From contig NZ_CP134867.1 of the NCBI RefSeq assembly GCF_031954525.1, forward strand, positions 496,001-560,000: a stretch of 64,000 nucleotides of DNA, in the 5' to 3' direction. The notes below the pieces were generated by a model, which was not told the DNA's origin, did no database searches, and was given only the letters and a program-made list of their open reading frames with translations. Position numbers and translations under genes: made by a program. The stretch comes from Dyella sp. BiH032 (lineage in GTDB: Bacteria; Pseudomonadota; Gammaproteobacteria; Xanthomonadales; Rhodanobacteraceae). Below, in pieces: positions 18,601 to 26,032 of the stretch. Each line of letters begins with the position of its first letter. Positions within the stretch are counted from its first letter, which is position 1.

Positions 18601-20241
18601 GCCGTTGCCGCTCCCACCGATGACGGTGTTGCCCATCACGCGGAAGAACGAAGGGCCCGTCACGTTCGCCGTGCCCTGGTCGCCGGCCTGATCGCCGACG
18701 ACCAGGTTGCCGCCCGAATAAGCCGTGGCACCGTTTTGCAGCGTCAGCACGCCGTTGCCGTCGGTGCCGACCAGGAAGGCATTGCCGCTGCCGTTGGCGT
18801 TGATATTGGAGCCCGCGTCGACGACCAGGTGGCCGTTGTCGGCGACGGTGTTGTTGTCGGCGTAGCCGCCGTTGTTCACCAGCATCGTGGCGCCGGTGAT
18901 GTTCAGCGCACCGGACTGGGTCGCCGCGCCGTTCAAGGTCAGCGTGCTGCTGCCGACCACGTTGAGGTCGCCGGCGCCGGAGAGCGTGCCGGTGTACTGC
19001 AGCCCCTTTGTGTTGGTGTCGATGGTGACGGCCGCGCCGTTGCCCAGGTCGATATGGTTGCCCAGCACCTGGCCCGCCACCGCCGCATCGATGGTGGCCT
19101 GCGCGCCCGCGGCCAGGCCGATGTCGCCGACGATGGTGCTGCCGGTGAGCAGAGTGAGCGCATTGCCCGTGCCGTTGAATTCGATCGCGGTCGCGCGCGA
19201 GCCGTCCGCGTTGAGGCCGCCGCTGATCGTGCCCTGGTTGCTGATGATGCCGCCGCCCCAGGTGACGACGCCATAGCCGCCGTTGCCGTTGGGCGCGCCC
19301 GCGCCGCCGGTGATCGTGCCGGCGTTGAACAGGACATCGCGCTGGCCTGCCAGGTTGACGCCGGCGCCCCCGGTGCCGCCGCGCGCCGAGCCATCGTTCG
19401 TCGCCGCGCCCGCCGCGCCGCCCGCGCCGCCGGTGATCGCGCCGGTGTTGATCACCATCGTGTTGGTGCCGAGGACCAGCAGGCCATCGCCGCCTGCGCC
19501 GCCGCCGCCGTTAAAGCCGCCGTTGCCGCCGTTGCCGCCCGCGCCGCCGATGAGCTGGCCCTGGTTGTCGATGCTGGCGCTGGACCCGACGGTGATCATG
19601 GCCGCACCGCCGCCGCCGCCACCGGCACCATTGGCCGCGAAGCCGCTCAAGCCGTTGCCGCCATTGCCGCCTGCGCCGCCGGTCACCGTGGCGGCGATCG
19701 TCGCCTGCGTACCGGTGAAGAAGAGCGGGCTGCCGCCACCGCCGCCGCCGCTGGAAAAATTGTTGCCGTCAGCGCCCGTCGTGCCCGCATTGCCGGCTAG
19801 CGACGCACCGACGCCAATATTGCCCCCGATCGACACCCCCACGGTGCCGCCCGCGCCGCCCTGGCCCGCATCGCCCGCCGCGCCGCTGCCGCCATTGCCG
19901 TTGGCCGCGGGCGAGCCGGTCGTGGTGATGGTCGCCCCGGAGCCGAAGTCGAAATAGCTCGACCCGCCACCCGAGCCGTTGCCTGCGCCGCCGCTGCCGG
20001 TGCGGTTGACCACACCCGCGCCGCCGGGCGCGCTGCAGGCGACGGTATCGGTGGAGGTGCAGGCGCTCCAGGCTGGCGAAGACACCAGCGCCAGGCTCAA
20101 CGCCAAGGTCAGCGGATGGAGCGCCGTCGAACGGCGCGGCGCCTTCGCGCCAACCGACGCGTGCGCGCCGTTCGCGAGTTCGGACGCGACCTGCGGCTGG
20201 CGCAGCGCATGGTTCCAGACGAGCCGGTAAACGTGATTCAT
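15634..20241 (-). CDS. Second glycine-rich ESPR autotransporter
   Basis: A 1535-residue autotransporter. It starts with an ESPR (MNHVYRLVWNHALRQPQVASELA) and a hydrophobic signal ending S-S-P-A-W-S-A. A long Gly/Asn-rich region, a beta-helix passenger with repeated N-T-Y-T/S/I-G-G-T motifs, and a C-terminal beta-barrel with the final Ser-Lys-Ser-Phe follow. The barrel strands (Y-Q-G-Q-F-A-S-H) match those of the neighbour at 9837-15524, so the two are paralogues, though their passengers differ. The start at 20241 is set by the ESPR and a ribosome site (AGGGGAAAGC). The plus strand also appears open for long distances here, but that is an effect of the GC-rich repeats. Confidence 0.93.
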   Translation of the reverse strand: MNHVYRLVWNHALRQPQVASELANGAHASVGAKAPRRSTALHPLTLALSLALVSSPAWSACTSTDTVACSAPGGAGVVNRTGSGGAGNGSGGGSSYFDFGSGATITTTGSPAANGNGGSGAAGDAGQGGAGGTVGVSIGGNIGVGASLAGNAGTTGADGNNFSSGGGGGGSPLFFTGTQATIAATVTGGAGGNGGNGLSGFAANGAGGGGGGAAMITVGSSASIDNQGQLIGGAGGNGGNGGFNGGGGAGGDGLLVLGTNTMVINTGAITGGAGGAAGAATNDGSARGGTGGAGVNLAGQRDVLFNAGTITGGAGAPNGNGGYGVVTWGGGIISNQGTISGGLNADGSRATAIEFNGTGNALTLLTGSTIVGDIGLAAGAQATIDAAVAGQVLGNHIDLGNGAAVTIDTNTKGLQYTGTLSGAGDLNVVGSSTLTLNGAATQSGALNITGATMLVNNGGYADNNTVADNGHLVVDAGSNINANGSGNAFLVGTDGNGVLTLQNGATAYSGGNLVVGDQAGDQGTANVTGPSFFRVMGNTVIGGSGNGSLALDTGGSLLSAGALTVGDQAGANGVVTLTGQATHISAGGFVVGNRGTGVLTVSNGSRIDDTGGFVIAANAGSVGTVNIGAAAGSAAADAGFLGASSIVFGNGTGTLVFNHTGTGYVFAPAISGAGKVEALAGTTIFTANHTYTGGTVIGAGGVLQLGQGGTSGTLQGDVANDGALVFDRSDNVAFAGAISGTGSVTQQGTGVTALSGAHSYTGATVINGGTLQLLGTGSIAASSGVTMAGGSFDISALSGTGTTIGDLAGNGSVALGSHALTLGTANDTTFGGAIADSGIAGGSGGALIKQGSGTLELSGANTYTGGTTLDGGMLRLTGAGSIAASKGLTINAGTFDIAGATSGASIASLDGHGAVDLGAQTLSLTGARGQYDGVIGGTGAVVLSGGTETLAGNNTYSGGTTVHGATLSVGSDANLGAAAGALALDGGTLRNTAGFATARAISLQGAGGTLRTDADLSLASAITGSGGLTKTGTGMLTLNGANTYIGGTTVSGGTLEVGDIDHGSASLAGNVTVSNAGTLRGHGTIAGDVVSDGIVWPGGSVGTLTINGNYTQHAGATLQIDVTPTQASALRVNGHASLAGGLSLIYAPGTYTATTYTLVQAQALTGTFANVTSSGSTPTALNPTVAYTATRANLVLAAATLPPVTPTVVAPVDGALYANLMRSASLAGMRSLATVLDATLRPHEDSCGDTAAKRKDELGSSCDSDLWMQYSGSSDSLRGANGLDSTAFALQGGFDHALGADVHLGVEAGVERINATDRLGGHGRADNLHGGLYAYANAGPLVLSGTVDVSRGSYDIYRQTGVGRAAASPDGSATGIALQAAWPFAAAQWQVTPALGALYQHQRLDGFGETVSSAQPLADAFAVRGQDSTYNTLQPYARVAFSRSFVAGGVRYVPQFDLGYRYDTRSANTPLVRATGQDGTQFALAGSAPGRGMATVGARITAQAGASWSLYLDYQGQFASHLRNQAVSAGFSKSF

Positions 20242-20782
20242 GCTTTCCCCTGTCGTTACGTCGATACCGCGCGATGGCGGACGTGCCGACGTGCAGGCGT
20301 GCGTCGTCGGCATGGTCGTGCACCGCGTTCGGCGGCAGGTGGGCAACCACAGGCGCGCAGGCCAGACGCCTTCGCGCCCGGACCTTGCACACATCAAGCG
20401 ATCCCCCTTACAGACGGCGTTCGCCGTTTTCCTTCATCGAGCCGAAGACGCTCCGCTACGCCGGGTGTATGCCGATGGCTTTTCGGCCATGCATGACCGT
20501 CCAAGCGCTTCATGCCGAGCATCTATGCGATTCGCAGGCCAAGGTCGTCTTTCTGGAAGACGGCTTTGGCTGACCGCGAATGATACGGCAGTCCTCCGCG
20601 CACGGATGCGATACGGACAGGGCCGCTTTTTACCCTGGGCTATCGAAGGAGATCCTGATTCCGCGCTGGCCGCTGTGCGGGAGCCCGGCGGATGCAACGG
20701 ACGGATGACGCTCGCGTCAGGCGATGCATATGGTGGTACTCATGCGACTCCCGGAGGCGGCCGTACCCCGGGGCAAGCCCTT
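20242..20782. other. Gene-free region with an orphan RNA-like hairpin
   Basis: No convincing gene is seen. The first 100 bases must hold the promoter of the minus-strand autotransporter. At 20538-20570 there is a 14-bp stem with a TCTGG loop that is complete only as plus-strand RNA, because two of the pairs are G-U. This may mark a small RNA, but no promoter was identified. Confidence 0.3.
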
Positions 20783-20810
20783 CGGGCGAAGGCGTAGCTG
20801 CCTTCGCCCG
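20783..20810 (-). terminator. Strong hairpin after the VOC-protein gene
   Basis: A perfect 11-bp stem, CGGGCGAAGGC pairing with GCCTTCGCCCG, with a 6-base loop starts 7 bases after the stop codon of the gene ending at 20818. The place and strength fit a transcription terminator, although the T-run is missing. Confidence 0.6.
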
Positions 20811-20817
20811 ATCCTGC

Positions 20818-21231
20818 TTAGCCGTGCGGCGGGATGGCGCTGGGGTCCATCCACATGATTTCCCAGATGTGGCCATCCGGATCCTCGAAGCTGCGGCCGA
20901 ACATGAAGCCGTAGTCCTGGACGGGCGTGGGGTCGGCCTTGCCGCCGGCCGCGCTGGCCTTCTCGACGATGGCGGACACCTCGTCGCGGCTGGCCGCCGA
21001 CAGGCACAGCAGCACCTGGGCATTGGCATGCGCGTCGACGATCGGCTTGCTGGTGAACTGGCGCCACTTGTCGTGGGTGAGCAACATCGTGTGGATGGTA
21101 TCGGAGAACACCATGCCCGACGCGGTGTCGTCCGAGAACGCCGGGTTCTTCACCGCGCCGACCGCTTCGTAGAACGCCGTGGAGCGCTTGAGGTCCGTCA
21201 CCGGGAGGTTGACGAAGATCATCTTGTTCAT
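20818..21231 (-). CDS. VOC-family (glyoxalase/bleomycin-resistance-like) protein
   Basis: A 137-residue vicinal-oxygen-chelate protein made of two beta-alpha-beta-beta-beta units. The N-terminus (I-F-V-N-L-P-V-T-D-L-x-R-S-T-A-F-Y-E-A-V-G) and the C-terminal F-E-D-P-D-G-H-I-W-E-I-M-W-M-D-P are typical. Glu in W-E-I would be one of the metal ligands, and the others are not certain. The family includes glyoxalases, dioxygenases and binding proteins, and sequences of this subtype are usually annotated only as lactoylglutathione-lyase-like. It is a single-gene unit with its own strong hairpin terminator. Confidence 0.85.
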   Translation of the reverse strand: MNKMIFVNLPVTDLKRSTAFYEAVGAVKNPAFSDDTASGMVFSDTIHTMLLTHDKWRQFTSKPIVDAHANAQVLLCLSAASRDEVSAIVEKASAAGGKADPTPVQDYGFMFGRSFEDPDGHIWEIMWMDPSAIPPHG

Positions 21232-21395
21232 GAGGTTGCCTTGGGTTACGCGCCGGGGCGGGATTGCCGCGGCTGTCTACCGACGAGCGGGACGGAGGGA
21301 AATCGACAAAGGCCGTCATGCCAAGAATCTTTTATCGGCGCGACGGTCTCGTTCCAGGTGGGCGGCTCATCCGTCACTGCCGGCCGCGAACCGGC

Positions 21396-21623
21396 TTACG
21401 CCTCGGCCTTCATCACGATCAGCTGCGGGCTGTCGTCCAGGCCTTCGATGCGATCCGCCAGATGGACATGGCCGAACTCGGCGCGCTCCATGTCGGCGGC
21501 GAGGTGGGTGAGCACCTCGGCGATCGCGCGCAGCTCGTCCGGCGTGCACACCATGGTGACCTCGGAGAGCTTCAGGGGAGCTTGCGAGGTGACGGCGTTG
21601 TCCGCGTAGCCGAAGAGCTTCAT
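21396..21623 (-). CDS. Small acidic protein, possibly Imm32-like
   Basis: A 75-residue protein starting MKLFGYADNAV. It has a beta-strand followed by a helix (T-P-D-E-L-R-A-I-A-E-V-L-T-H-L-A-A-D-M) and a short H-V-H-L-A-D motif, and ends in a strand (P-Q-L-I-V-M). The layout resembles immunity protein 32 family members from memory, but I cannot confirm it and there is no toxin gene beside it. The start at 21623 is clear although the frame stays open far upstream into the sigma-factor region. It lies 161 bases downstream of the sigma factor on the same strand. Confidence 0.6.
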   Translation of the reverse strand: MKLFGYADNAVTSQAPLKLSEVTMVCTPDELRAIAEVLTHLAADMERAEFGHVHLADRIEGLDDSPQLIVMKAEA

Positions 21624-21784
21624 GCCTGGGAATCCCTGATTCGATGGGGCGCGGAGTGTAGCAGGGGGGCGTGCGGCGGAGCTTTCGCGCCACCGTCGGC
21701 GTGATCCGCGGCACGGTCCGCACACAGGGACCTGAAGGTCGAGGCGGGGCGAGTACGTTGCCAACCGTCGAATCGCCCACCGCC

Positions 21785-23017
21785 CTACCCGAGTTCCGAC
21801 AGCCGCCGTCGCAGGAACCGCTGCTCCGCCGCCTGTCGCGTAAGGGCGAGCGCGTGTTCGTAGGACTGGCGTGCTTCCCAGGCGCGCCCGAGCCGGCGCA
21901 GGACATCCGCGCGGGCCGCGTGCGCGTACATATAGTGTTTGAGCCCACCGGTCAGCATGGCCGCGTCGATAGCCATCAAGCCCGCTTCCGGCCCATCGCG
22001 CGCGGCGATGGCTGCGGCGCGGTTGAGCGCGACCACCGGCGACGGTTCCAGCTGGTACAGGATGTCGTAGAGCGATATGACCCGGGACCAATCGGTGCGC
22101 TCGAAGCTCTCGGCGTCCGTGTGCGCGGCGGCGATCATCGCCTGCAGCAGGTAGGGGCCCGCCTTCCGCGTGGTGAGGGCGTCGGCGACCAGCTGCTCGG
22201 CCTCGGCGATCTGCTCGCGATTCCAGAGCGAGCGGTCCTGGTCTTCGAGAGAGACGAAGTCGCCCGCCGCGTCTACGCGGGCGGCCCGGCGCGCGTCGTG
22301 CGACAGCATCAGGGCGAGAAGGCCATGCGCTTCGGGTTCGCGCAGCAGTCCGGCGACCAGGCGTCCCAGCCGCAGCGCTTCGTCGCACAGCAATGGCCGC
22401 ATCAATGTGTCGCCGGCGGTGGCGACATAGCCTTCGTTGAAGACGAGGTAGATGACCTTGAGCACCGGTTCGAGGCGGAGCGGCAGGTCGGCCGGCGATG
22501 GCGTTTCGTAGGGAACGCCCGCGTCGCGCAGCTTGGCCTTGGCGCGTACGACGCGCTGGCCGATGGTGGGCGCCGGCACCAGATAGGCGCGGGCGATGTC
22601 CTCGGTGGTGAGTCCCGCCACTTCGCGCAAGGTGAGCGCGACCTGTGCGTCCGGCGATAGCGCGGGGTGGCAGCACAGGAAGATCAGCCGCAGCTCGTCG
22701 TCCTCGATGGCTTCCGGCAGCTCGGGCGCCGGGGTGGTTTCGTCGAACGCCGGTGCCGCGAGCAACGCCTCCGCGAGCCGCCCGTCGCGGCGCCAGCGGT
22801 CGATGGTCTTGAAGCGCCCGGCTGAAACCAGCCAGCCATACGGGTTGGCGGGAACGCCTTCGACGGGCCAGCGGTCGGCGGCCGCGGCGAAGGCTTCGTG
22901 CAGCGCTTCCTCGGCGGCGTCGAAATTCCCCAGCAGCCGGATCAGCGTGGCACGGACGCGCCGCGCCTCCTGCCGATAGGCCGCTTCCAGCGCGACGTAG
23001 GCGCCCGGCTCCATCAC
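21785..23017 (-). CDS. ECF RNA polymerase sigma factor (ECF42 type, with helical C-terminal extension)
   Basis: A 410-residue sigma factor, twice the size of a simple ECF sigma. Region 2 spans about residues 15-80 (D-A-A-E-E-A-L-H-E-A-F-A-A-A, then N-P-Y-G-W-L-V-S-A-G-R-F-K-T-I-D-R-W-R-R). Region 4 spans about 105-165 (L-T-L-R-E-V-A-G-L-T-T-E-D-I-A-R-A-Y-L-V). The remaining 230 residues are TPR-like helices as in ECF42 proteins, which lack an anti-sigma gene and are instead accompanied by DGPF/YCII proteins. This gene fits: its start overlaps the stop of the DGPF gene by 4 bases. The C-terminal extension is thought to control activity in this group. Confidence 0.9.
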   Translation of the reverse strand: MMEPGAYVALEAAYRQEARRVRATLIRLLGNFDAAEEALHEAFAAAADRWPVEGVPANPYGWLVSAGRFKTIDRWRRDGRLAEALLAAPAFDETTPAPELPEAIEDDELRLIFLCCHPALSPDAQVALTLREVAGLTTEDIARAYLVPAPTIGQRVVRAKAKLRDAGVPYETPSPADLPLRLEPVLKVIYLVFNEGYVATAGDTLMRPLLCDEALRLGRLVAGLLREPEAHGLLALMLSHDARRAARVDAAGDFVSLEDQDRSLWNREQIAEAEQLVADALTTRKAGPYLLQAMIAAAHTDAESFERTDWSRVISLYDILYQLEPSPVVALNRAAAIAARDGPEAGLMAIDAAMLTGGLKHYMYAHAARADVLRRLGRAWEARQSYEHALALTRQAAEQRFLRRRLSELG

Positions 23018-23379
23018 AGGACCGGGCGGGGTTTCGAGTCATCGGGCACGGGGCGCACTTCGATCGAGCCCAGCGTGGCGAAGGGCAGGCCGCCGGCGAT
23101 CTGCACCGCCGCGTTGAGGTCGGGCGCCTCGATCACCACCAGGCCGCCGAGCATGTCCTTGGTTTCCAGGAAAGGGCCGTCGGTGGCGGAGAGGCTGCCG
23201 TCGCGCACCTGCACGGTCATGGCCTCGTCCGGCAGGGCCAGCGGCTGGGCGAAGACGAGCTGGCCCTTGGCGCTCAACGATTGGTTGTGCGTACTCGCGG
23301 CCACAAGCATGGCATTCGATGTCGGGCTGCCGTCGAAGACCTTCCTGGGATCGAAATAGATCAGGCAGACGTAGCGCAT
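23014..23379 (-). CDS. YCII/DGPF-domain protein
   Basis: A 121-residue protein beginning MRYVCLIYFDP, with the family hallmark S-A-T-D-G-P-F-L-E-T-K around residues 65-75 and a dimeric ferredoxin-like fold. DGPF proteins are regularly encoded next to ECF42 sigma factors and are likely targets or partners of them; their biochemical role is unknown. The ATGA overlap with the sigma gene indicates translational coupling, with this gene first. The start at 23379 is preferred over an upstream ATG because the conserved family start is M-R-Y. Confidence 0.88.
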   Translation of the reverse strand: MRYVCLIYFDPRKVFDGSPTSNAMLVAASTHNQSLSAKGQLVFAQPLALPDEAMTVQVRDGSLSATDGPFLETKDMLGGLVVIEAPDLNAAVQIAGGLPFATLGSIEVRPVPDDSKPRPVL

Positions 23380-23551
23380 GGCGAGGTTCCCCTGGCGGAT
23401 GGTGTCGTCTACTAGTCGATCCAGCACGGCCGAATTCGACATGGACGGAGAAAAAAAGCCTGCCGCTGTCGAAAACCGTGATGCACGGGCGACCACCCAC
23501 TACCGGTCATCGCCGCATGACCCCATCCCCAACGGACCAAGGAGTCATGCC

Positions 23552-24067
23552 ATGCCGCCCCAGCCGCGCCATACCTCGTCCTGCGCTTGCGGCGCCGTCC
23601 TGCTCGAAGCCTTCGGCCCGCCGATCGACGCCGTGGCCTGCCATTGCGCGGACTGCCGGAACGCGGGCCAGCGGATTCAGGCGCTGCCGGAGGCCCCACC
23701 CGTCCTCGACGCCGGCGGCGGCACCGCCTTCCTCGTCTTCCGCAAGGACCGCATGCGTCCGGTCCGCGGCGCCGAGCGCCTGCGCGCGCTCAAGCTCAAG
23801 CCCGCATCGCCCACCTCGCGCTATATCGCCACCTGCTGCAACGCGATGATGTACGCCGGTTTCGACGACGCCAAACACTGGGTGTCGATGCATCGCGACC
23901 GCTTCCAGGGCGAGGTGCCGGCGGTGCGGATGCGCGTGTGCACCGGTTCCTTGCCGGACGACGCCGTTCCGACGGATCTCCCGCGCCATCGGGGCTACCC
24001 GTTGTCGTTGATAGGGAGGCTGGTGCTGGCCGGGCTGGGCAAGTGGATGCGAGGGGCGGCCGGCTGA
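23552..24067 (+). CDS. CENP-V/GFA-like zinc protein (DUF6151-like)
   Basis: A 171-residue protein with cysteines spaced as in glutathione-dependent formaldehyde-activating (GFA/CENP-V) proteins. They are S-C-A-C-G-A-V near residues 10-16, C-H-C-A-D-C-R near 31-37, and a C-C-N-A pair near residue 97. These bind structural zinc. It differs from ordinary GFA proteins in the middle (L-V-F-R-K-D-R-M-R-P-V-R-G), which looks like the DUF6151 subgroup. No catalytic function is established for it. The start at 23552 follows a strong ribosome site (CAAGGAG). It is divergent from the YCII gene. Confidence 0.75.
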   Translation: MPPQPRHTSSCACGAVLLEAFGPPIDAVACHCADCRNAGQRIQALPEAPPVLDAGGGTAFLVFRKDRMRPVRGAERLRALKLKPASPTSRYIATCCNAMMYAGFDDAKHWVSMHRDRFQGEVPAVRMRVCTGSLPDDAVPTDLPRHRGYPLSLIGRLVLAGLGKWMRGAAG

Positions 24068-24103
24068 GCGCATGGCGCAGGCGCCGCGGCTCGTATCGCC
24101 GCA

Positions 24104-25033
24104 TCAGCCCCGGTCGCGGCCCGGATGGCGGTCGTAGGGCTGGAACACGCGCGCGACCCATTCGACGAAGGCGCGCAGCCGGGCGTTCTCGTGCTTGGAC
24201 CGCTCGAACACCACGTGCAGGTCGTGCAGCGGGCGTTGCCAATCCGGCAGCAAGTGGACGAGACGGCCGCTTTCGAGATAGGGCGCGGCCATGAAGCCGA
24301 ACGTCTGGCCCACGCCCAGGCCGTGCACGAGCGCGTTCAAGTGCGCCGTACTCTCGTTCACCAGCAGGCCATGGCTGCTCCGTGGGTCGATCTCCATCGT
24401 GTCCTCGCCGCGCTGGAACAGCAGGCGGAACGGGCGGCCCGTGAGCGACGAGAAGTAACCGACCACGTCGTGCTTCTCGCGCAGGTCGTCCGGGTGCGCG
24501 GGGGTGCCGCGGGCCCGCAGGTAGAGCGGGCTGGCGCAGGTCACGTAGTCGAGGCTGGCGATGCGCCGGGCGACCAGCGAGGTATCGGTGAGCGCGCCGC
24601 CGCGGATCACGCAGTCGACCGCATCGCCCACCAGGTCGACGTGCCGGTCGCTGACGCCCAGCTCCAGGCGGATGTGCGGAAAGGCGGCGCGGAACTCCAC
24701 CAGCCGCGGCAACAGGATGAGGTTCGCCAGCGAGGACCCGACATCCACGCGCAGCCGGCCGCGCGGACCGTCCTGCGGGTCCGAGAACAGCGTGTCCATC
24801 TCATCGAGATCGGCGAGCACCTGCGTGGCGCGCTGGTAATAGGCCTTGCCTTCGTCGGTGACCGACACCTTGCGCGTGGAGCGCTGGAACAGCTTCACGC
24901 CCAGGTGCTGTTCCAGCTCCTGGATCAGCTTGGTGACGGTAGCGCGCGGCATGTCCAGCGCGTCGGACGCCTTGCCGAAGCCGCCGGACTCGGCGATCCG
25001 GACGAACACGCGCAGCGCGGTCAACTGATCCAT
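24104..25033 (-). CDS. LysR-family transcriptional regulator
   Basis: A 309-residue LysR regulator with the N-terminal winged helix-turn-helix (residues 1-60: L-R-V-F-V-R-I-A-E-S-G-G-F-G-K-A-S-D-A-L, then A-T-V-T-K-L-I-Q-E-L-E). A periplasmic-binding-like effector domain follows. The serine-to-glycine-rich turn (G-G-F-G-K-A) is typical of the group of LysR proteins that control nearby SDR oxidoreductases. It is divergent from the SDR gene at 25154, with a perfect operator palindrome in between. Confidence 0.9.
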   Translation of the reverse strand: MDQLTALRVFVRIAESGGFGKASDALDMPRATVTKLIQELEQHLGVKLFQRSTRKVSVTDEGKAYYQRATQVLADLDEMDTLFSDPQDGPRGRLRVDVGSSLANLILLPRLVEFRAAFPHIRLELGVSDRHVDLVGDAVDCVIRGGALTDTSLVARRIASLDYVTCASPLYLRARGTPAHPDDLREKHDVVGYFSSLTGRPFRLLFQRGEDTMEIDPRSSHGLLVNESTAHLNALVHGLGVGQTFGFMAAPYLESGRLVHLLPDWQRPLHDLHVVFERSKHENARLRAFVEWVARVFQPYDRHPGRDRG

Positions 25034-25049
25034 GGGGGCTCCGGTGGCG

Positions 25050-25071
25050 ACTATTCACCGGTGTGAATAGT
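25050..25071. promoter_or_regulatory. LysR operator between divergent LysR and SDR genes
   Basis: A perfect inverted repeat ACTATTCAC-CGGT-GTGAATAGT contains the LysR consensus T-N11-A (T-T-C-A-C...G-T-G-A-A). It sits 17 bases before the LysR start and 83 bases before the SDR start, as expected for autoregulation and control of the divergent gene. Confidence 0.75.
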
Positions 25072-25153
25072 GATGTGCGGCTGCCCATCTTAATCCGCCG
25101 TGGCCCGCGGCCTACCGTACGCCCATCGCATCACTCACTCACGGAGTTACCTC

Positions 25154-25909
25154 ATGAATACCCGACTGAAAGGCAAGATCGCCCTGGTCACCGGCGGCAC
25201 CAGCGGCATCGGCCTCGCCTCCGCGCTGGAACTGGCCCGCGAGGGCGCCAAGGTCTATGTCACCGGCCGCCGCCAGGCGGAACTCGACGCCGCCGTGGCG
25301 GCCATCGGCGCGAGCGCCACCGGTGTGCGCGGCGACGTGACCCGGCCCGACGACCTGGCTGCGCTCGCCGCGCTGATCAAGGACAAGGAAGGTCGCCTGG
25401 ACATCCTCTTCGCCAACGCCGGCGGCGGCACCATGGCGCCGCTGGGCCAGATCACCGAGCAGCACTTCGACGACACGTTCGACCGCAACGTCAAGGCACT
25501 GGTCTTCACCGTGCAGGCCATGCTGCCGCTGATGCCGGCGGGGGGCTCGATCATCCTCACCGGCTCCATCGCCGGCAGCAAAGGCACGGCCGCCTTCAGC
25601 ATCTACAGCGCTTCGAAGGCTGCGGTGCGCGCACTGGCACGCAGCTGGGTGCTGGACCTGAAAGAGCGCCAGATCCGCGTCAACGTGGTGAGCCCGGGTT
25701 CGATCCGCACGGTTGGCTTGGCCGAGCTGGGCGGCGAGTCCAAGGATGCGCAGGATGGCTTGCTCGCCTACCTGGCCTCCCTGGTGCCGATCGGGCGGTT
25801 GGGCGAGGCGTCGGAGATCGCCAAAGTCGTGGCCTTCCTCGCTTCCGACGATTCGAGCTTCTTCAACGGCGCCGAGCTTTTCGCCGATGGCGGCCAGGCG
25901 CAGATCTGA
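25154..25909 (+). CDS. SDR-family NAD(P)-dependent oxidoreductase
   Basis: A 251-residue classical short-chain dehydrogenase/reductase. The cofactor motif T-G-G-T-S-G-I-G is at 13-20, N-A-G-G-G at 88-92, and the catalytic residues are Ser138, Tyr151 and Lys155 (Y-S-A-S-K). Arg residues after strand 2 (T-G-R-R) suggest a preference for NADP. The start at 25154 is supported by the GGAG ribosome site. It is divergent from a LysR gene with which it probably forms a regulator-target pair. The substrate is unknown. Confidence 0.9.
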   Translation: MNTRLKGKIALVTGGTSGIGLASALELAREGAKVYVTGRRQAELDAAVAAIGASATGVRGDVTRPDDLAALAALIKDKEGRLDILFANAGGGTMAPLGQITEQHFDDTFDRNVKALVFTVQAMLPLMPAGGSIILTGSIAGSKGTAAFSIYSASKAAVRALARSWVLDLKERQIRVNVVSPGSIRTVGLAELGGESKDAQDGLLAYLASLVPIGRLGEASEIAKVVAFLASDDSSFFNGAELFADGGQAQI

Positions 25910-25981
25910 GTGCTCGAAGCCATGTGGCACGGCCGTTTGCGTAACGTCGAACAGTGCCTGCGCCGGTAGACCAGGAAACGC

Positions 25982-26016
25982 CGGAAGGATCGAGGCATCG
26001 CGCCTCGATCCTTCCG
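25982..26016. terminator. Bidirectional terminator hairpin
   Basis: A perfect 15-bp stem (CGGAAGGATCGAGGC pairing with GCCTCGATCCTTCCG) with a 5-base loop lies between the convergent stop codons at 25909 and 26033. It is the strongest hairpin in the window. Confidence 0.75.
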
Positions 26017-26032
26017 CCTGTGCATGCGCCGG

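Noticed and set aside
15574..19800. A 1408-residue open frame on the plus strand
   Set aside because: It lies antisense to the autotransporter at 15634-20241. It is low in recognisable domains, rich in Arg, Ala and Gly, and results from GC-rich repeat DNA.
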